From Avena insularis (Eukaryota > Streptophyta > Magnoliopsida > Poales > Poaceae), in NCBI GenBank assembly GCA_023614405.1, contig CM042688.1, positions 67,318,253 to 67,382,252 of the forward strand: a DNA stretch of 64,000 nt, in the 5' to 3' direction. The notes below the pieces were generated by a model. It did not search any database. It was not told the DNA's origin and saw only the letters and a list, made by a program, of their open reading frames with translations. The position numbers and the translations under genes are program-made. Shown in pieces: positions 44,469-56,340 of the stretch (positions are counted from its first letter, which is position 1; each line of letters begins with the position of its first letter).

Positions 44469-47224
44469 AGGCGTTAAAGAAAAGTACTTATTGGAAGATA
44501 ACCCAAAAGTTTTAGATGAATCTTGGAAGTTATTACCTCTGTAATAACCGCTCCTTATCCTTTTTTTTTTTGCTTTTTGTGCCAAGAGTAACCTCTAATG
44601 AGAGAGAAGTAATGATTGGGAAAGTTGCTGTCCCGAAACAGATTTCTGTGCTTCACCGTAAAAATTCGTGTAAAATCTCTGAACGTCTTTTTGAGGCGTG
44701 AATTTTTGTGCGTATGCCCCAGGTTGTTATCTAACTTTCGTTAGATCAACACTTTTTGATTTGAGCAACAGATGGTCTTCTAAAAAATTCGTCTTTACCT
44801 GCTGGTCTGTTTTGACAGATTTCTGCCATTTTCTGCATTTGCTTCTTTTTGGTTCCTTTTTGAGTTCTTTTGGGGAATTGAGCTTTTTGAGGGAAGCGCT
44901 ACAGTAGCTTGTGTTCTAATGGAAGTTTATTTGGTGTTAGAACTGAACCTTAAGACTTATTTATCTTGAGTGCACTAATGTTGCTAATAAAGATTGTGTG
45001 AAGTTTTGTATGAAGGAAAACTTTCAGGTGTATGGAAGGAATGAGTAATGAGATGAAGGATGGACTAAAGCTCAAGCTTGGGGATGCCACGCGTGTCACC
45101 CCAAGAAATATCCAAGAAGTACAAGCGTCAAAGCTTGGGGATGCCCAAGGCATCCCCTTCTTCATCAATAAAAATCCCAGGTTTCTTCCAAACGCTTCAT
45201 TTTTATTGTTTCATGCACAGTTGTGTTGTTCTTGGAGCGTCTTCTTTTCATTTTCGTTTTGGTTTTTTGTTTTCTTTGGTTTGCTTAGTTTGCTGAATAA
45301 ATTGGTTGGACCCCCTCTTTCATACATTAGTTTGCAAATAGTTTGGTTTGGTTTGGAAAAGAGTAGGAAAGTTCATGCTTATGTGGTAAAAAGAGCTCGT
45401 TTTTTACTGTGGCATATGCTTTGTCATGCCATGCTTGATATTGTTTTGGATTTATGCTTAGTATTCTTTGCTGTAGCATGACTTGTTATAAACAATTGAG
45501 ATTTCTTAATGTGCCTTGGATGAATCATGCGTTGTTTTAGCATATTAAAGCATAGTATAGTGGTATTCTCCTTTGATGCTTTATTTGGGTTGACTTGGCG
45601 CATGCTCACACCATGTTATGACTATTCAAAGTCACCATAGCCTTTATGATCCTTTAGTTTTCAACTTGTAGTATCACTTTATTCTTTGATCAATGATGTT
45701 TTGTCGCTCTGCATGATTATGGCCATTATTGCTCTCTTAGTTTGTCGCTCCCAGCCTTTTGCTACCCTCCACAACCAAGTATGAGTTCCACTCATGCATC
45801 CAACTCCCTAAACCAAGTTATTCCAAAGAGTCCACCATACCTACCTACTAGCTTAAGTTATTCCAAGTATATTCATGCTTTTGCTTACCTTCCAAATTAA
45901 ACTTGTTATGAGAAAACTATTGATTAAAGCTCTCACGAACTTGATGGCACACTTTACTTTTCTTGCCCTTAATAAACTTGAACCATTGTGTCGTCTATGT
46001 TGTATATGCTTGCACTTATTTGTTGGGAATTAGCAGAACCATGCTTTCATGGGGAACGCTTTCAACATTGCACTTGGTACTTGACCTAGTTGATATCATG
46101 CTCTTTTGTATATGGATGTCGTCGGTGTGAAATGAAAGGGGAGCTTGTATGTCCATAGAGTTATGTATATGTGTTAGACAAACGACTGGGCCGCTGGTCT
46201 AATTCATGCTGACATGGTGGAAACCTGCAGCGTAACCATAATGAGCTGTCTATGAAGAATTCTTCTTATAAAAAAAAGAGAGTCCTATATTGAGAAAAAA
46301 AGAGAAAAGAGCAAAAAATGAGATTATGAAAAGAGGAAAGTGAGAAAAAGCACCATATTCCCATGTTAAATAAGAAGATTGATGAGATGCTCGTTGTCTG
46401 CTTGCCTTGTCATTTTGATATGGGGATTCTTCCGTATCATCGGGCAAGGGTACCTGCTATGTTCTATGATACAGATGTACTTACAATGACAAGAACTTAC
46501 CGGTGACTAAACTTGAGTAGCATGAGGAGCGGCCCTCGTATACAAGGGACATGAGATTTCTAACTTATACTTCGTCAAGTATGTACACCATAGTTTGTTC
46601 ACTTTAACCTTAATCACTTCAAGATGCTTATGATAGGGGCAATGAGAGCTGAAAGCTATAAGTGCCATATTCTTTGGAAGCTCTTTATGTGACTTGAATC
46701 CCTACTTCCTTTTAGAAAAAGGCCTTTCTTCCACCATTACATTGAGTCTCCACTTTCTACCTTTATGCACCTACTTTGAGAGCATAGTGGCCATTCTTAG
46801 TTCTATGTGCATTGTCCCAAGACTAGTTGATTGATGCATAACTTGATATTGCTTGTTTTAAACTATTTGTATCTAGTCACTCAATGAAGTTTGAAGGTGT
46901 CCTATGCATTTATATTTGCTACTCTATGAGGGACAAGCTGAATACTATTATGTTATGTTTTCTTTATGTGAAACAAACAAACGTCTTGCAAAGCATTGTT
47001 ATTCATGAATCTTTTGTTTGTGCCTTTTCATGTTGCATCATAGTTTCTTTGCTTATTGCTAGAACTTTGTCTTTCATGTTATGATTGAAGTACTATGATC
47101 CCAGCTTCGGATGTTTTGCAAATACTTTGATCAAGTCTTTGATGGTGCATGACACCTGAAAAATTATTCTTTCTTTTTATCACTTACCTACTCGAGGACG
47201 AGCAGGAGTTAAGCTTGGGGATGT
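44469..47224 (+). other. Non-coding 3' tail of E, copy 1, with PPT
   Basis: Co-linear with 6358-9124 of B and 50111-52856. It includes the hairpin GGGGATGCC-CAA-GGCATCCCC at 45137-45157, a purine-rich run near 46265-46350 and AAGCTTGGGGATGT (47211-47224) as PPT. No credible ORF. Confidence 0.75.
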
Positions 47225-48847
47225 TGATACATTGCAAATGTATCTATAATTTTTGATGTTCCATGCTTGGTTTTATCCACTTTCTTGTGTTTTGTCCACA
47301 CTTTGGAGTACTTTTCATATGATTTCTTGGACTAACCTATTAACAAGAGCCACGGTGCCAGCTACCTGTTTTCTGCTGTTTTTGGTTCTAGGAAAGTCAG
47401 AAAATGAATATTCTCGGAATTGGACGGGACAAAAGCCGAAGTGCCTATTTTTCCGGAAGTAATCATATGCCAGAATACGAGACGGAGAGGGTCCAGAGAG
47501 CGTCCACACCACCTGGCCACGCGGCCAGGCTTGGCCCGTGCCAGGGGGTAGTGTGGCCATCCCAGGCACCCCCTCGGCCTCCCCTTCCGCCTATAAGATG
47601 CCCTCGGGACAAAAACCTAAGTACCCGATCAAAAATCCACGAAAGTCTGTAGCTGCCGTCATCTCCATCTCTAGATCGGGAGGGATCTTAAGCTCTTCCC
47701 GGCACCCTGCCGGAGAGGGGAATTCACCCTGGAGGCCTACTTCATCACCATGCAAGCCTCCGGTGTGATGCGTGAGTAGTTCATCCTTGGACAACAGATC
47801 CATGTAGTAGCTAGATGGATGGTTCTCCTCCTTTGTGCTTTCATGTTCAGATCTTGTGAGCTCCGTTCATGATCAAGATAATCTATTTGTAATTCTGCAT
47901 GTTGTGTTTGCGGGGATACGATGGATATTGAGATGCTATTTCAGATTGATTATTGATTCTATCATGTCTTTGTTATTTGTGATCTTGCATGCTTTCTGTT
48001 GTTAGTAGCTATCTTGGCCAAGTAGATGCTAGCAACTCCAAGAGTTAGTATTTATGCTCGATAGTGGGTTCATGCCTCTGGTAATCTGGGGAAGTGACAT
48101 AAATCTCTAAGGTACTAGATATGTTGTTGCTACTAGGGAGAAAACAACAATCCTTTGTTCATAGAACAATCGTATTCTTTACTTTACACGCAGTTCATAA
48201 AGCAATAATCTGTTGCTTGCAACTTAATACTGGAGGGGGTTCGGATGATAACCTGAAGGTGGATTATTAGTCATAGATGCAGTTGGATGGCGGTCTATGT
48301 ATAATATTGTAATGTACAATCAAGGCTCAAAGGAGTCAAGATGATTACTATATGCATGTATTGCTTTCTCGATGTTTGTCAATTGCCCCGCTGTAATTTG
48401 TTCACCCAGCATGTTATCTATCTTAAGGAGAGCCACCTGTAGTGAACTATGGATCCCGGTCCTTGTCTTTTACATTCAATCTACAAACGGTTTACTGTTT
48501 TGTGTTTACTTTCTGCAAACTATTACTTCTTTCCATTCGATACGTTTAATCCTTTGTTTTCCGCAAAACACGGTGAGATTAACAACCTCATCGCAAGTTG
48601 GGGACAAAGTTATGTGGTTGTGTTGTGCAGGTCTCCACGTTGCTACTAGCACCGGTAGTGCTCCCTGCCAAGGCTCAGCTAGCAACACCTTTGGGGTGTT
48701 TCCTTGCTCCTACTGGTTCGATTAAACCTTGGTTTCATAACTGAGGGAAACTTGATGTTGTGCTCATCATACCTTCCTCTTGGGGTTCCCAACGAGCTCT
48801 ACATCAACACCGCACCAACAATTTTCTAGCGCATAATCGAGCCATCA
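47225..48847 (+). repeat. LTR 2 (middle) of array E
   Basis: TGATACATTGCAAATGTATC ... ATCGAGCCATCA, 1623 bp. It serves as 3' LTR of unit 1 and 5' LTR of unit 2. The GC palindrome has one change (GGCCACGCGGCC). Confidence 0.93.
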
Positions 48848-48856
48848 AGCATTTTT

Positions 48857-48875
48857 CAAGGCGCTGCTTGAGGAG
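48857..48875 (+). other. Degenerate primer-binding site of E, copy 2
   Basis: CAAGGCGCTGCTTGAGGAG stands where TAGCGCCGTTGCCGGGGAG stands in copy 1. The changes cluster within the tRNA-complementary bases, while the flanks (AGCATTTTTC and TCAAGGACATC) are identical. Priming here would be impaired. Confidence 0.7.
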
Positions 48876-49060
48876 TCAAGGACATCTTCACAAGGGGAGT
48901 CCCTCATAACCAATCTCTTTACTTTGTTATTTTTGTTTTGCTTAGTTTCTTTTTGCTTTGTTTGCTTGTTTCTTTATCAAAAACACACAAAAATTAGTTC
49001 CTACTATAGTTATTATTTTCATTGGTCTGTTATTGTCTTGCTTTATCATGCTTTCTATCA

Positions 49061-50110
49061 ATGGTTGGTTTCTTTGAAACTAAATCTTATTGGCAAGGTG
49101 GGTTCACGAAAGAATAAAAATGTTATTATAAGGAACACCGCTTGTCACAAAAAGGGAAACACTTATGGGAACAAATTGATAAATTGTATATCATTGCTAA
49201 AAACGTGTGCTCTACTTATAATGTTACTTATTGCTTTGATAAATCTTGTTGCTGTAGGAGGTATAAACACCTCCCTTTTCAATGTGAGTATAATGATAAT
49301 GTTACCATATCTTCTTATGTTAAAGGGAATTATGACTTTTATCATGTGGAACAAATTGAAGAATTTATTGCTTGGAAGGGTGCATTTGAAATTGCTAGTT
49401 TGCTTGAAAATACTGATGATTCACCTTATAAATATGAGGTTTATGAAATACTTAAATTTTGCTTTGATAATTACAAGGTAGAAAATGGCTATATTCTTGA
49501 ATATCTTAATCGATGCTCTCCACCAATGGAAGATACTAATGCCTTGCAGGAGCCTATAGAAGAAGAAATTGCTGAAATTGGAAGCTCATTAGATGAAAAA
49601 GAGGAGGAGAGTGATGATCAAGAGGAGGAAGAATGGATCTATCCATCCCTACCTTCTAATGAGAGTAACTCTTTACCCCTTACATTATTTGATTGTCCCC
49701 CATGCTTACCAAAGGAGGACGAATGTCATGTTCCTGAGGATTCTTTTGAAAATGTTTATAATAAAGCTCTAGTGTTTGTAGATCATGAAAAGCATGCTTT
49801 ATGTGATAGTTATATTGTTGAGTTTATTCATGAGGCTACTGAAAATTATTATGAGAGAGGAAAATATGGTTGTAGAAGTTTTCATGGTATTGAAACACCT
49901 CTCTATGTGCTAAGAGTTTTGAAGTCACTCTTGTTTTATCTTCCTATGCCTGTCACTTTGTTCTTTGTGAATTTATTTGCATACAAGATTCCTATGCATA
50001 GGAAGTGGGTTAGACTTAAATGTGTTTTGAATTTTCTTCTTGATGCTCTCTTTTACTTCAATTCATATTTCTTATGTGAGCATCTTCTCAAACTATCATG
50101 CCTAACTTAA
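49061..50110 (+). pseudogene. Unrecognised ORF of E, copy 2 (one early stop)
   Basis: This is the same protein as copy 1. Here the only lesion is a TAA at 49115-49117 (CAA in copy 1), after which the frame is open for 331 codons to 50110 (longest methionine-initiated part 49142-50110, 322 aa). The acidic block, the CDSYIVEFIHEATENYYERGK segment and the hydrophobic C-terminus are intact. The three stops of copy 1 are absent. A shorter product from the Met at 49142 remains possible. No family is recognised. The overlapping 48924-49481 frame is a shadow. Confidence 0.6.
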
Positions 50111-52856
50111 AGGCGTTAAAGAAAAGTACTTATTGGGAGATAACCCAAAAGTTTTAGATGAGTCTTGGAAGTTATTACCTCTGTAATAACCGGTCCTTAT
50201 CCTTTTTATTTGCTTTTTGTGCCAAGAGTAACCTCTAATGAGAGAGAAGTAATGATTGGGAAAGTTGATGTCCCGAAATAGATTTCTGTGCTTCACCGTA
50301 AAAATTCGTGTAAAATCTCTAAACATCTTTTTGAGGCGTGAATTTTGTGCGTATACCCCAGGTTGTTATCTAACTTTCGTCAGTTCAACACTTTTTGATT
50401 GGAGCAACAGCAGGTCTTCGAAAAAATTCGTCTTTACCTGCTGGTCTGTTTTGACAGATTTCTGCCATTTTCTGCATTTGCTTCTTGTTGGTTCCTTTTT
50501 GAGTTCTTTTGGGGAATTGAGCTTTTTGAGGGAAGTGCTACAGTAGCTAGTGTTCTAATGGAAGTTTATTTGGTGTTAGAACTGACCCTTAAGACTTATT
50601 TATCTTGAGTGCACTAATGTTGCTAATAAAGATTGTGTGAAGTTTTGTATGAAGGAAAACTTTCAGGTGTATGGAAGGAATGAGTAATGAGATGAAGGAT
50701 GGACTAAAGCTCAAGCTTGGGGATGCCACGCGTGTCACCCCAAGAAGTATCCAAGAAGTACAAGCGTCAAAGATTGGGGGTGCCCAAGGCATCCCCTTCT
50801 TCATCAATAAAAATCCCAGGTTTCTTCCAAACGCTTCATTTTTATTGTTTCATGCACAGTTGTGTTGTTCTTGGAGCGTCTTCTTTTCATTTTCGTTTTC
50901 TTTGGTTTGCTTAGTTTGCTGAATAAATTGGTTGGACCCCCTCTTTCATACATTAGTTTGCAAATAGTTTGGTTTGGTTTGGAAAAGAGTAGGAAAGTTC
51001 ATGCTTATGTGGTAAAAAGAGCTCGTTTTTTTACTGTGGCATATGCTTTGTCATGCCATGCTTGATATTGTTTTGGCTTTATGCTTAGTATTCTTTGTTG
51101 TAGCATGACTTGTTATAAACAATTGAGATTGCTTAATGTGCCTTGGATGAATCATGCGTTGTTTTAGCATATTAAAGCATAGTATAGTGGTATTCTCCTT
51201 TGATGCTTTATTTGGGTTGACTTGGCGCATGCTCACACCATGTTATGACTATTCAAAGTCACCATAGCCTTTATGATCCTTTAGTTTTCAACTTGTAGTA
51301 TCACTTTATGCTTTGATCAATGATGTTTTGTCGCTCTGCATGATTATGGCCATTATTGCTCTCTTAGTTTGTCGCTCCCAGTCTTTTGCTAGCCTCCACA
51401 ACCAAGTATGAGTTCCACTCATGCATCCAACTCCCTAAACCAAGTTATTCCAAAGAGTCCACCATACCTACCTACTAGCTTAAGTTATTCCAAGTATATT
51501 CATGCTTTTGTTTACCTTCCAAATTAAACTTGTTATGAGAAAACTAGTGATTAAAGCTCTCACGAACTTGATGGCACACTTTACTTTTCTTGCCCTTAAT
51601 AAAGTTGAACCATTGTGTCGTCTATGTTGTATATGCTTGCACTTATTTGTTGGGAATTAGCAGAACCATGCTTTCATGGGGAACACTTTCAACATTGCAC
51701 TTGGTACTTGACCTAGTTGATATCTTGCTCTTTTGTATATGGATGTCGTCGGTGTGAAATGAAAGGGGAGCTTGTAAGTCCATGGAGTTATGTATATGTG
51801 TTAGACAAACGACTGGGCCGCTGGTCTAATTCATGCTGACATGGTGGAAACCTGCAGCGTAACCATAATGAGCTATCTATGAAGCATTCTTCTTATAAAA
51901 AAAGAGTCCTATATTGAGAAAAAAAGAGAAAAGAGCAAAAAATGAGATTATGAAAAGAGGAAAGTGAGAAAAAAGCACCATATTCCCATGGTAAATAAGA
52001 AGATTGCTGAGATGCTCATTGTCTGCTTGCCTTGTCATTTTGATATGGGGATTCTTCCGTATCATCAGGCAAGGGGTACCCCGTTGGCGGTTCTCTATGA
52101 TACAGATGTACTTACAATGACAAGAACTTACCGGTGACTAAACTTGAGTAGCATGAGGAGCGACCCTCGTATACAAGGGACATGAGATTTCTAACTTATA
52201 CTTCGTCAAGTATGTACACCATAGTTTGTTCACTTTAACCTTAATCACTTCAAGATGCTTATGATAGGGGCAATGAGAGCTGAAAGCTATAAGTGCCATA
52301 TTTTTTGAAAGCTCTTTATGTGACTTGAATCCCTACTTCCTTTTAGAAAAAGGCCTTTCTTCCACCATTCCATTGAGTCTCCACTTTCTACCTTTATGCA
52401 CCTACTTTGAGAGCATAGTGGCCATTCTTAGTTCTATGTGCATTGTCCCAAGACTAGTTGATTGATGCATAACTTGATATTGCTTGTTTTAAACTATTTG
52501 TATCTAGTCACTCTTATGAAGTTTGAAGGTGTCCTATGCATTTATATTTGCTACTCTATGAGGGACAAGCTGAATACTATTATGCTATGTTTTCTTTATG
52601 TGAAACAAAAAAACGTCTTGCAAAGCATTGTTATTCATGAATCTTTTGTTTGTGCCTTTTCATGTTGCATCATAGTTTCTTTGCTTATTGCTAGAACTTT
52701 GTCTTTCATGTTATGATTGAAGTACTATGATCCCAACTTTGAGTGTTTTACAAATACTTTGATCAAGTCTTTGATGGTGCATGTCACCTGAAAAATTATT
52801 CTTTCTTTTTATCACTTACCTACTCGAGGACGAGCAGGAGTTAAGCTTGGGGATGT
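50111..52856 (+). other. Non-coding 3' tail of E, copy 2, with PPT
   Basis: Nearly identical to 44469-47224, with a few small indels (for example a ~20-bp gap near 50895). It retains GGTACCCCGTTGGCGG near 52074, the empty-site version used to verify the solo LTR at 13369. It ends with AAGCTTGGGGATGT. Confidence 0.75.
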
Positions 52857-54457
52857 TGATACATTGCAAATGTATCTATAATTTTTGATGTTCCGTGCTT
52901 GGTTTTATCCACTTTCTTGTGTTTTGTCCACACTTTGGAGTACTTTTCATATGATTTCTTGGACTAAACTATTAACAAGAGCCACGTGCTGCCACTGTTT
53001 CTGCTGTTTTTGGTTCCAGGAAAGTCAAAAAATGAATATTCTCGGAATTGGACGGGACAAAAGCCGAAGTGCCTATTTTTTCGGAAGTCATCAGATGCCA
53101 TAATACGAGACAGAGAGGGTCCAGAGGGCGGCCACACCACCTGGCCGCGCGGCCAGGCTTGGCCCGCGCCAGGGGGTGGTGTGGCCATCCCAGGCACCCC
53201 CTCGGTCTCCCCTTCCGCCTATAAGATGCCCTCGGGACGAAAACCCTAAGTACCCGATCAAAAATCCACGAAAGAGTCTATAGCCACCGTCATCTCCATA
53301 CCTTGATCGGGAGGGATCTGAAGCTCTTCCCGGCAACCTGCCGGAGAGGGGAATTCACCCTGGAGGCCTTCTTCATCACCATGCAAGCCTCCGGTGTGAT
53401 GCGTGAGTAGTTCATCCTTGGACTACGGATCCATGTAGTAGCTAGATTGTTGTTTCTCCTCCTTTGTGCTTTCATGTTTAGATCTTGTGAGCTCCGTTCA
53501 TGATCAAGATCATCTATTTGTAATTCTGCATGTTATGTTTGCGGGGATCTGATGGATATTGAGATGCTATTTCAGATTGATTATTGATTCTATCATGTCT
53601 TTGTTATTTGTGATCTTGCATGCTTTCCGTTGTTAGTAGCTAGCAACTCCAAGAGTTAGTATTTATGCTCGATAGTGGGTTCATGCCTCTGGTAATCTGG
53701 GGAAGTGACAGAAATCTCTAAGGTACTAGATGTGTTGTTGCTACTAGGGAGAAAACAACAATCCTTTGTTCATAGAACAATCATATTGTTTACTTTACAC
53801 GCAGTTCGTAAAGCAATAATCTGTTTCTGGCAACTTAATACTAGAGGGGGTTCGGATGATAACCTGAAGGTGGATTATTAGTCATAGATGCAGTTGGATG
53901 GCGGTCTATGTATAATGTTGTAATGCCCAATCAAGTCTCAAAGGAGTCAAGATGATTACTATATGCATGTATTGCTTTCTCGATGTTTGTCAATTGCCCC
54001 GCTGTAATTTGTTCACCCAGCATGTTATCTATCTTAAGGAGAGCCACCTGTAGTGAACTATGGATCCCGGTCCTTGTCTTTTACATTCAATCTACAAACG
54101 GTTTACTGTTTTGTTTACTTTCTACAAACTATTACTTCTTTCCATTCGATACGTTTAATCCTTTGTTTTCCGCAAAACACGGTGAGATTGACAACCTCAT
54201 CGCAAGTTGGGGACAAAGTTATGTGGTTGTGTTGTGCAGGTCTCCACGTTGCTACTAGCACCGGTAGTGCGCCCTGCGAAGGCTCAGCTAGCAACACCTT
54301 TGGGGTGTTTCCTTGCTCCTACTGGTTCGATTAAACCTTGGTTTCATAACTGAGGGAAACTTGCTGCTGTGCTCATCATACCTTCCTCTGGGGTTCCCAA
54401 CGAGCTCTACATCAACACCGCACCAGCACTTTTCTGGTGCCGTACACTGAGCCATCA
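52857..54457 (+). repeat. LTR 3 of array E
   Basis: TGATACATTGCAAATGTATC ... GTACACTGAGCCATCA, 1601 bp, followed by TSD CTCGC. It holds the perfect palindrome CCTGGCCGCGCGGCCAGG (53140-53157) and TATA-like CCTATAAGATGCC (about 53218). A ~20-bp deletion lies near 53640 relative to LTRs 1 and 2. Confidence 0.93.
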
Positions 54458-54462
54458 CTCGC

Positions 54463-54697
54463 CTCCCTTGATGACGTGCCGCGGGTGAATGCATGACACA
54501 TCGACGACGACGTAGATCTTGTGAGTGCCAAGCTTGACGAAGAGGCTGTTTTGCGGAAGAGGTCGTTTGCCGAAGCAACCAGCATTGTCGCTGACGTAGT
54601 CCAATGCTCCAAAGCGCTGAACGAGCCTAGATACGATGCGCTCGCTGTTGCCGATGGGGTTTCCCATCCAGATCTTCACTCCTGCTAGGGCCGCTAG
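54463..54697 (-). pseudogene. gag: gag of element D, N-terminal part
   Basis: The frame continues from the PBS through LAALAGVKIWMGNPIG, FGALDYVSDNAGCFGK and GTHKIYVVVDVSC to PRHVIKGGE, where E is inserted. It aligns with the N-terminal gag of C (18150-18400). The rest of the gene is at 41576-39400. Confidence 0.75.
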
Positions 54698-54716
54698 CCC
54701 CAAGGTGGGCGCTAAC
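54698..54716 (-). other. Primer-binding site of element D
   Basis: The minus strand reads GTTAGCGCCCACCTTGGGG right after the LTR end, the Tat-type PBS (TTGGCGCCCACC..GGGG) with one mismatch. Confidence 0.75.
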
Positions 54717-55488
54717 TGTCGTGGTGGTGTCACGGCAGATGCCATGGATAGTCTAAAGGTGGGGCCAATATGCACTAGAGGAATCCAGGGAGGGATAGTG
54801 TGGTGATTCCACACACAGATGCTTTGTATTCACTAGGTTCACGAGGTTTACAAATGCTCCTTGAGCTGTATTGGGGAGAGGAGGAAGAAGGAGCTCTCTT
54901 ACTCTCACCACTACCTATCTCCAAGGAACCAACTACCCAAATGCCAACCCCCTCTACAGAGGCCCTAGAGCTCCTTATAAAGGGGAGGCTAGGTCTGCAA
55001 TTAGGGCATACGTGGAGGCATATTCCTTCCCAAAATAGCAAACCGACCGGGTCACTTTTCACCATCGTAAGCCATGCATAAGCTACGTAAGCCTCTGCGG
55101 CGCCAGCGTCATCCGACACCGGGCGCGTCACCCTTGTCGGCCACGCCTCGGTGGTCCTTCCCTTTGTCCGCTTCACTCATGCTCCAGCGTACAGTGACCA
55201 CCTTTTGACCAGCGAGATACCTTCCTTCTCTTACAAGCCTGATATAACCCGGATCGTGCCTGGTTAGTCTGGCCCCGCGGGTACCTGCATAAAAGCTACA
55301 TAAATCCTACCGGCATACGACATACGTCGGCCGAGACTCAGTTAGGTGAACATCCTCCGGTTCGGGTTACTCCGTGATTCGGCCTGCCTTGAGGTGACTT
55401 GGCCAGCATTTGCTTTGACCTTGCCGTACCTCGGCTAACTCGGCCTTTATACCCCGGCGTGACCCTACCCGGGGGTATCCCCCCAACA
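54717..55488 (-). repeat. 5' LTR of element D (right)
   Basis: TGTCGTGGTGGTGTCACGG ... GGGGGTATCCCCCCAACA on the plus map, 772 bp, followed by TSD ATGTC. CCTTATAAAGG near 54973 reads TATA-like on both strands. Confidence 0.93.
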
Positions 55489-55493
55489 ATGTC

Positions 55494-56335
55494 TTTGTTA
55501 TTTGTGATCTTGCATGCTTTCCATTGTTAGTAGCTATCTTGGCCAAGTAGATGCTAGTAACTCCAAGAGTTAGTATTTATGCTCGATAGTGGGTTCATGC
55601 CTCCGTAACTGGGAAGTGATAGAAATCTCTAAGGTACTAGATGTGCTGTTGCTACTAGGGAGAAAACAACAATCCTTTGTTCATAGAACAATCGTATTGT
55701 TTTCTTTACACGCAATTCGTAAAGCAATAATCTGTTGCTTGCAACTTAATACTGGAGGGTGTTCGGATGGTAACCTTAAGGTGGATTATTAGTCATAGAT
55801 GCAGTTGGATGGCGGTCTATGTATAATGTTGTAATACCCAATCAAGTCTCAAAGGAGTCAAGATGATTAGTATATGCTTGTATGCTTTCTCGATGTTTGT
55901 CAATTGCCCCGCTGTAATTTGTTCACCCAACATGTTATCTATCTTAAGGAGAGCCACCTCTAGTGAACTATAGACCCCAGTCCTTTCTTTTACATACAAT
56001 CTACAAACTGTTTACTGCTTTGTGTTTACTTTCTGCAAACTATTACTTCCTTCCATTCGATACGTTTAATCCTTTGTTTTCAGCAAAACCGGTGAGATTG
56101 ACAACCTCGTCGCAAGTTGGGGACAGAGTTCTGTGGTTGTCTTGTGTAGGTCTCCATGTTGCTACTAGCACCGGTAGTGCACCCTGCCAAGGCTCAGCTA
56201 GCAACACCTTTGGGGTGTTTCCTTGCTCCTACTGGATTGATAACCTTGGATTCATAAATGAGGGAAACTTACTGCTATGCTCATCATACCTTCCTCTTGG
56301 GGTCCCCAACGAGCTCGTTAATACACGAGTCAGCA
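55494..56335 (+). repeat. H: family I LTR, part downstream of D
   Basis: It resumes at TTTGTTATTTGTGATC exactly where 28535 stopped and runs to the divergent end ..CGAGTCAGCA (other family I LTRs end GAGCCATCA). TSD ACCGC follows. Confidence 0.85.
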
Positions 56336-56340
56336 ACCGC

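Larger units (their letters stand above)
41577..54457 (+). mobile_element. Element E: tandem LTR-internal-LTR-internal-LTR array, family I
   Basis: Three family I LTRs (41577-43204, 47225-48847, 52857-54457) alternate with two closely similar internal regions. A single TSD CTCGC flanks the whole (41572-41576 and 54458-54462), and no TSD is seen around the middle LTR. Removing E restores D's gag. This is the structure expected from unequal recombination between the 5' LTR of one copy and the 3' LTR of its sister or allele. Each internal unit has one unrecognised ORF and the shared tail, and no pol genes, so E is non-autonomous. Confidence 0.92.
28536..55488 (-). mobile_element. Element D: Tat-type Ty3/gypsy retrotransposon with antisense gene
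   Basis: The minus-strand order is 5' LTR (55488-54717), PBS, gag (54697-54463 and 41576-39400), PR, RT, RNase H, INT (to 35074), spacer, antisense gene (plus strand 30038-34447), PPT and 3' LTR (29326-28536). TSD ATGTC is at 28531-28535 and 55489-55493. Without the 12.9-kb insertion E it is about 14 kb. Its coding regions hold few stops compared with C, so it is younger. Extra ORFs, some antisense, between pol and the 3' LTR have been reported for Tat-lineage elements. Confidence 0.9.
26394..56335 (+). mobile_element. Element H: family I LTR complex in G's LTR, TSD ACCGC
   Basis: It opens with TGATACATTGCAAATGTATC at 26394 and closes with ..GAGTCAGCA at 56335. ACCGC is present at 26389-26393 and 56336-56340, and joining the flanks restores G's LTR (compare 62680). 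Only LTR-type sequence remains: plus fragment 26394-26693, inverted fragment 26694-27875, plus fragment 27878-28535 continued at 55494-56335. It is best described as a rearranged solo LTR. Element D is inserted inside it. Confidence 0.8.
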
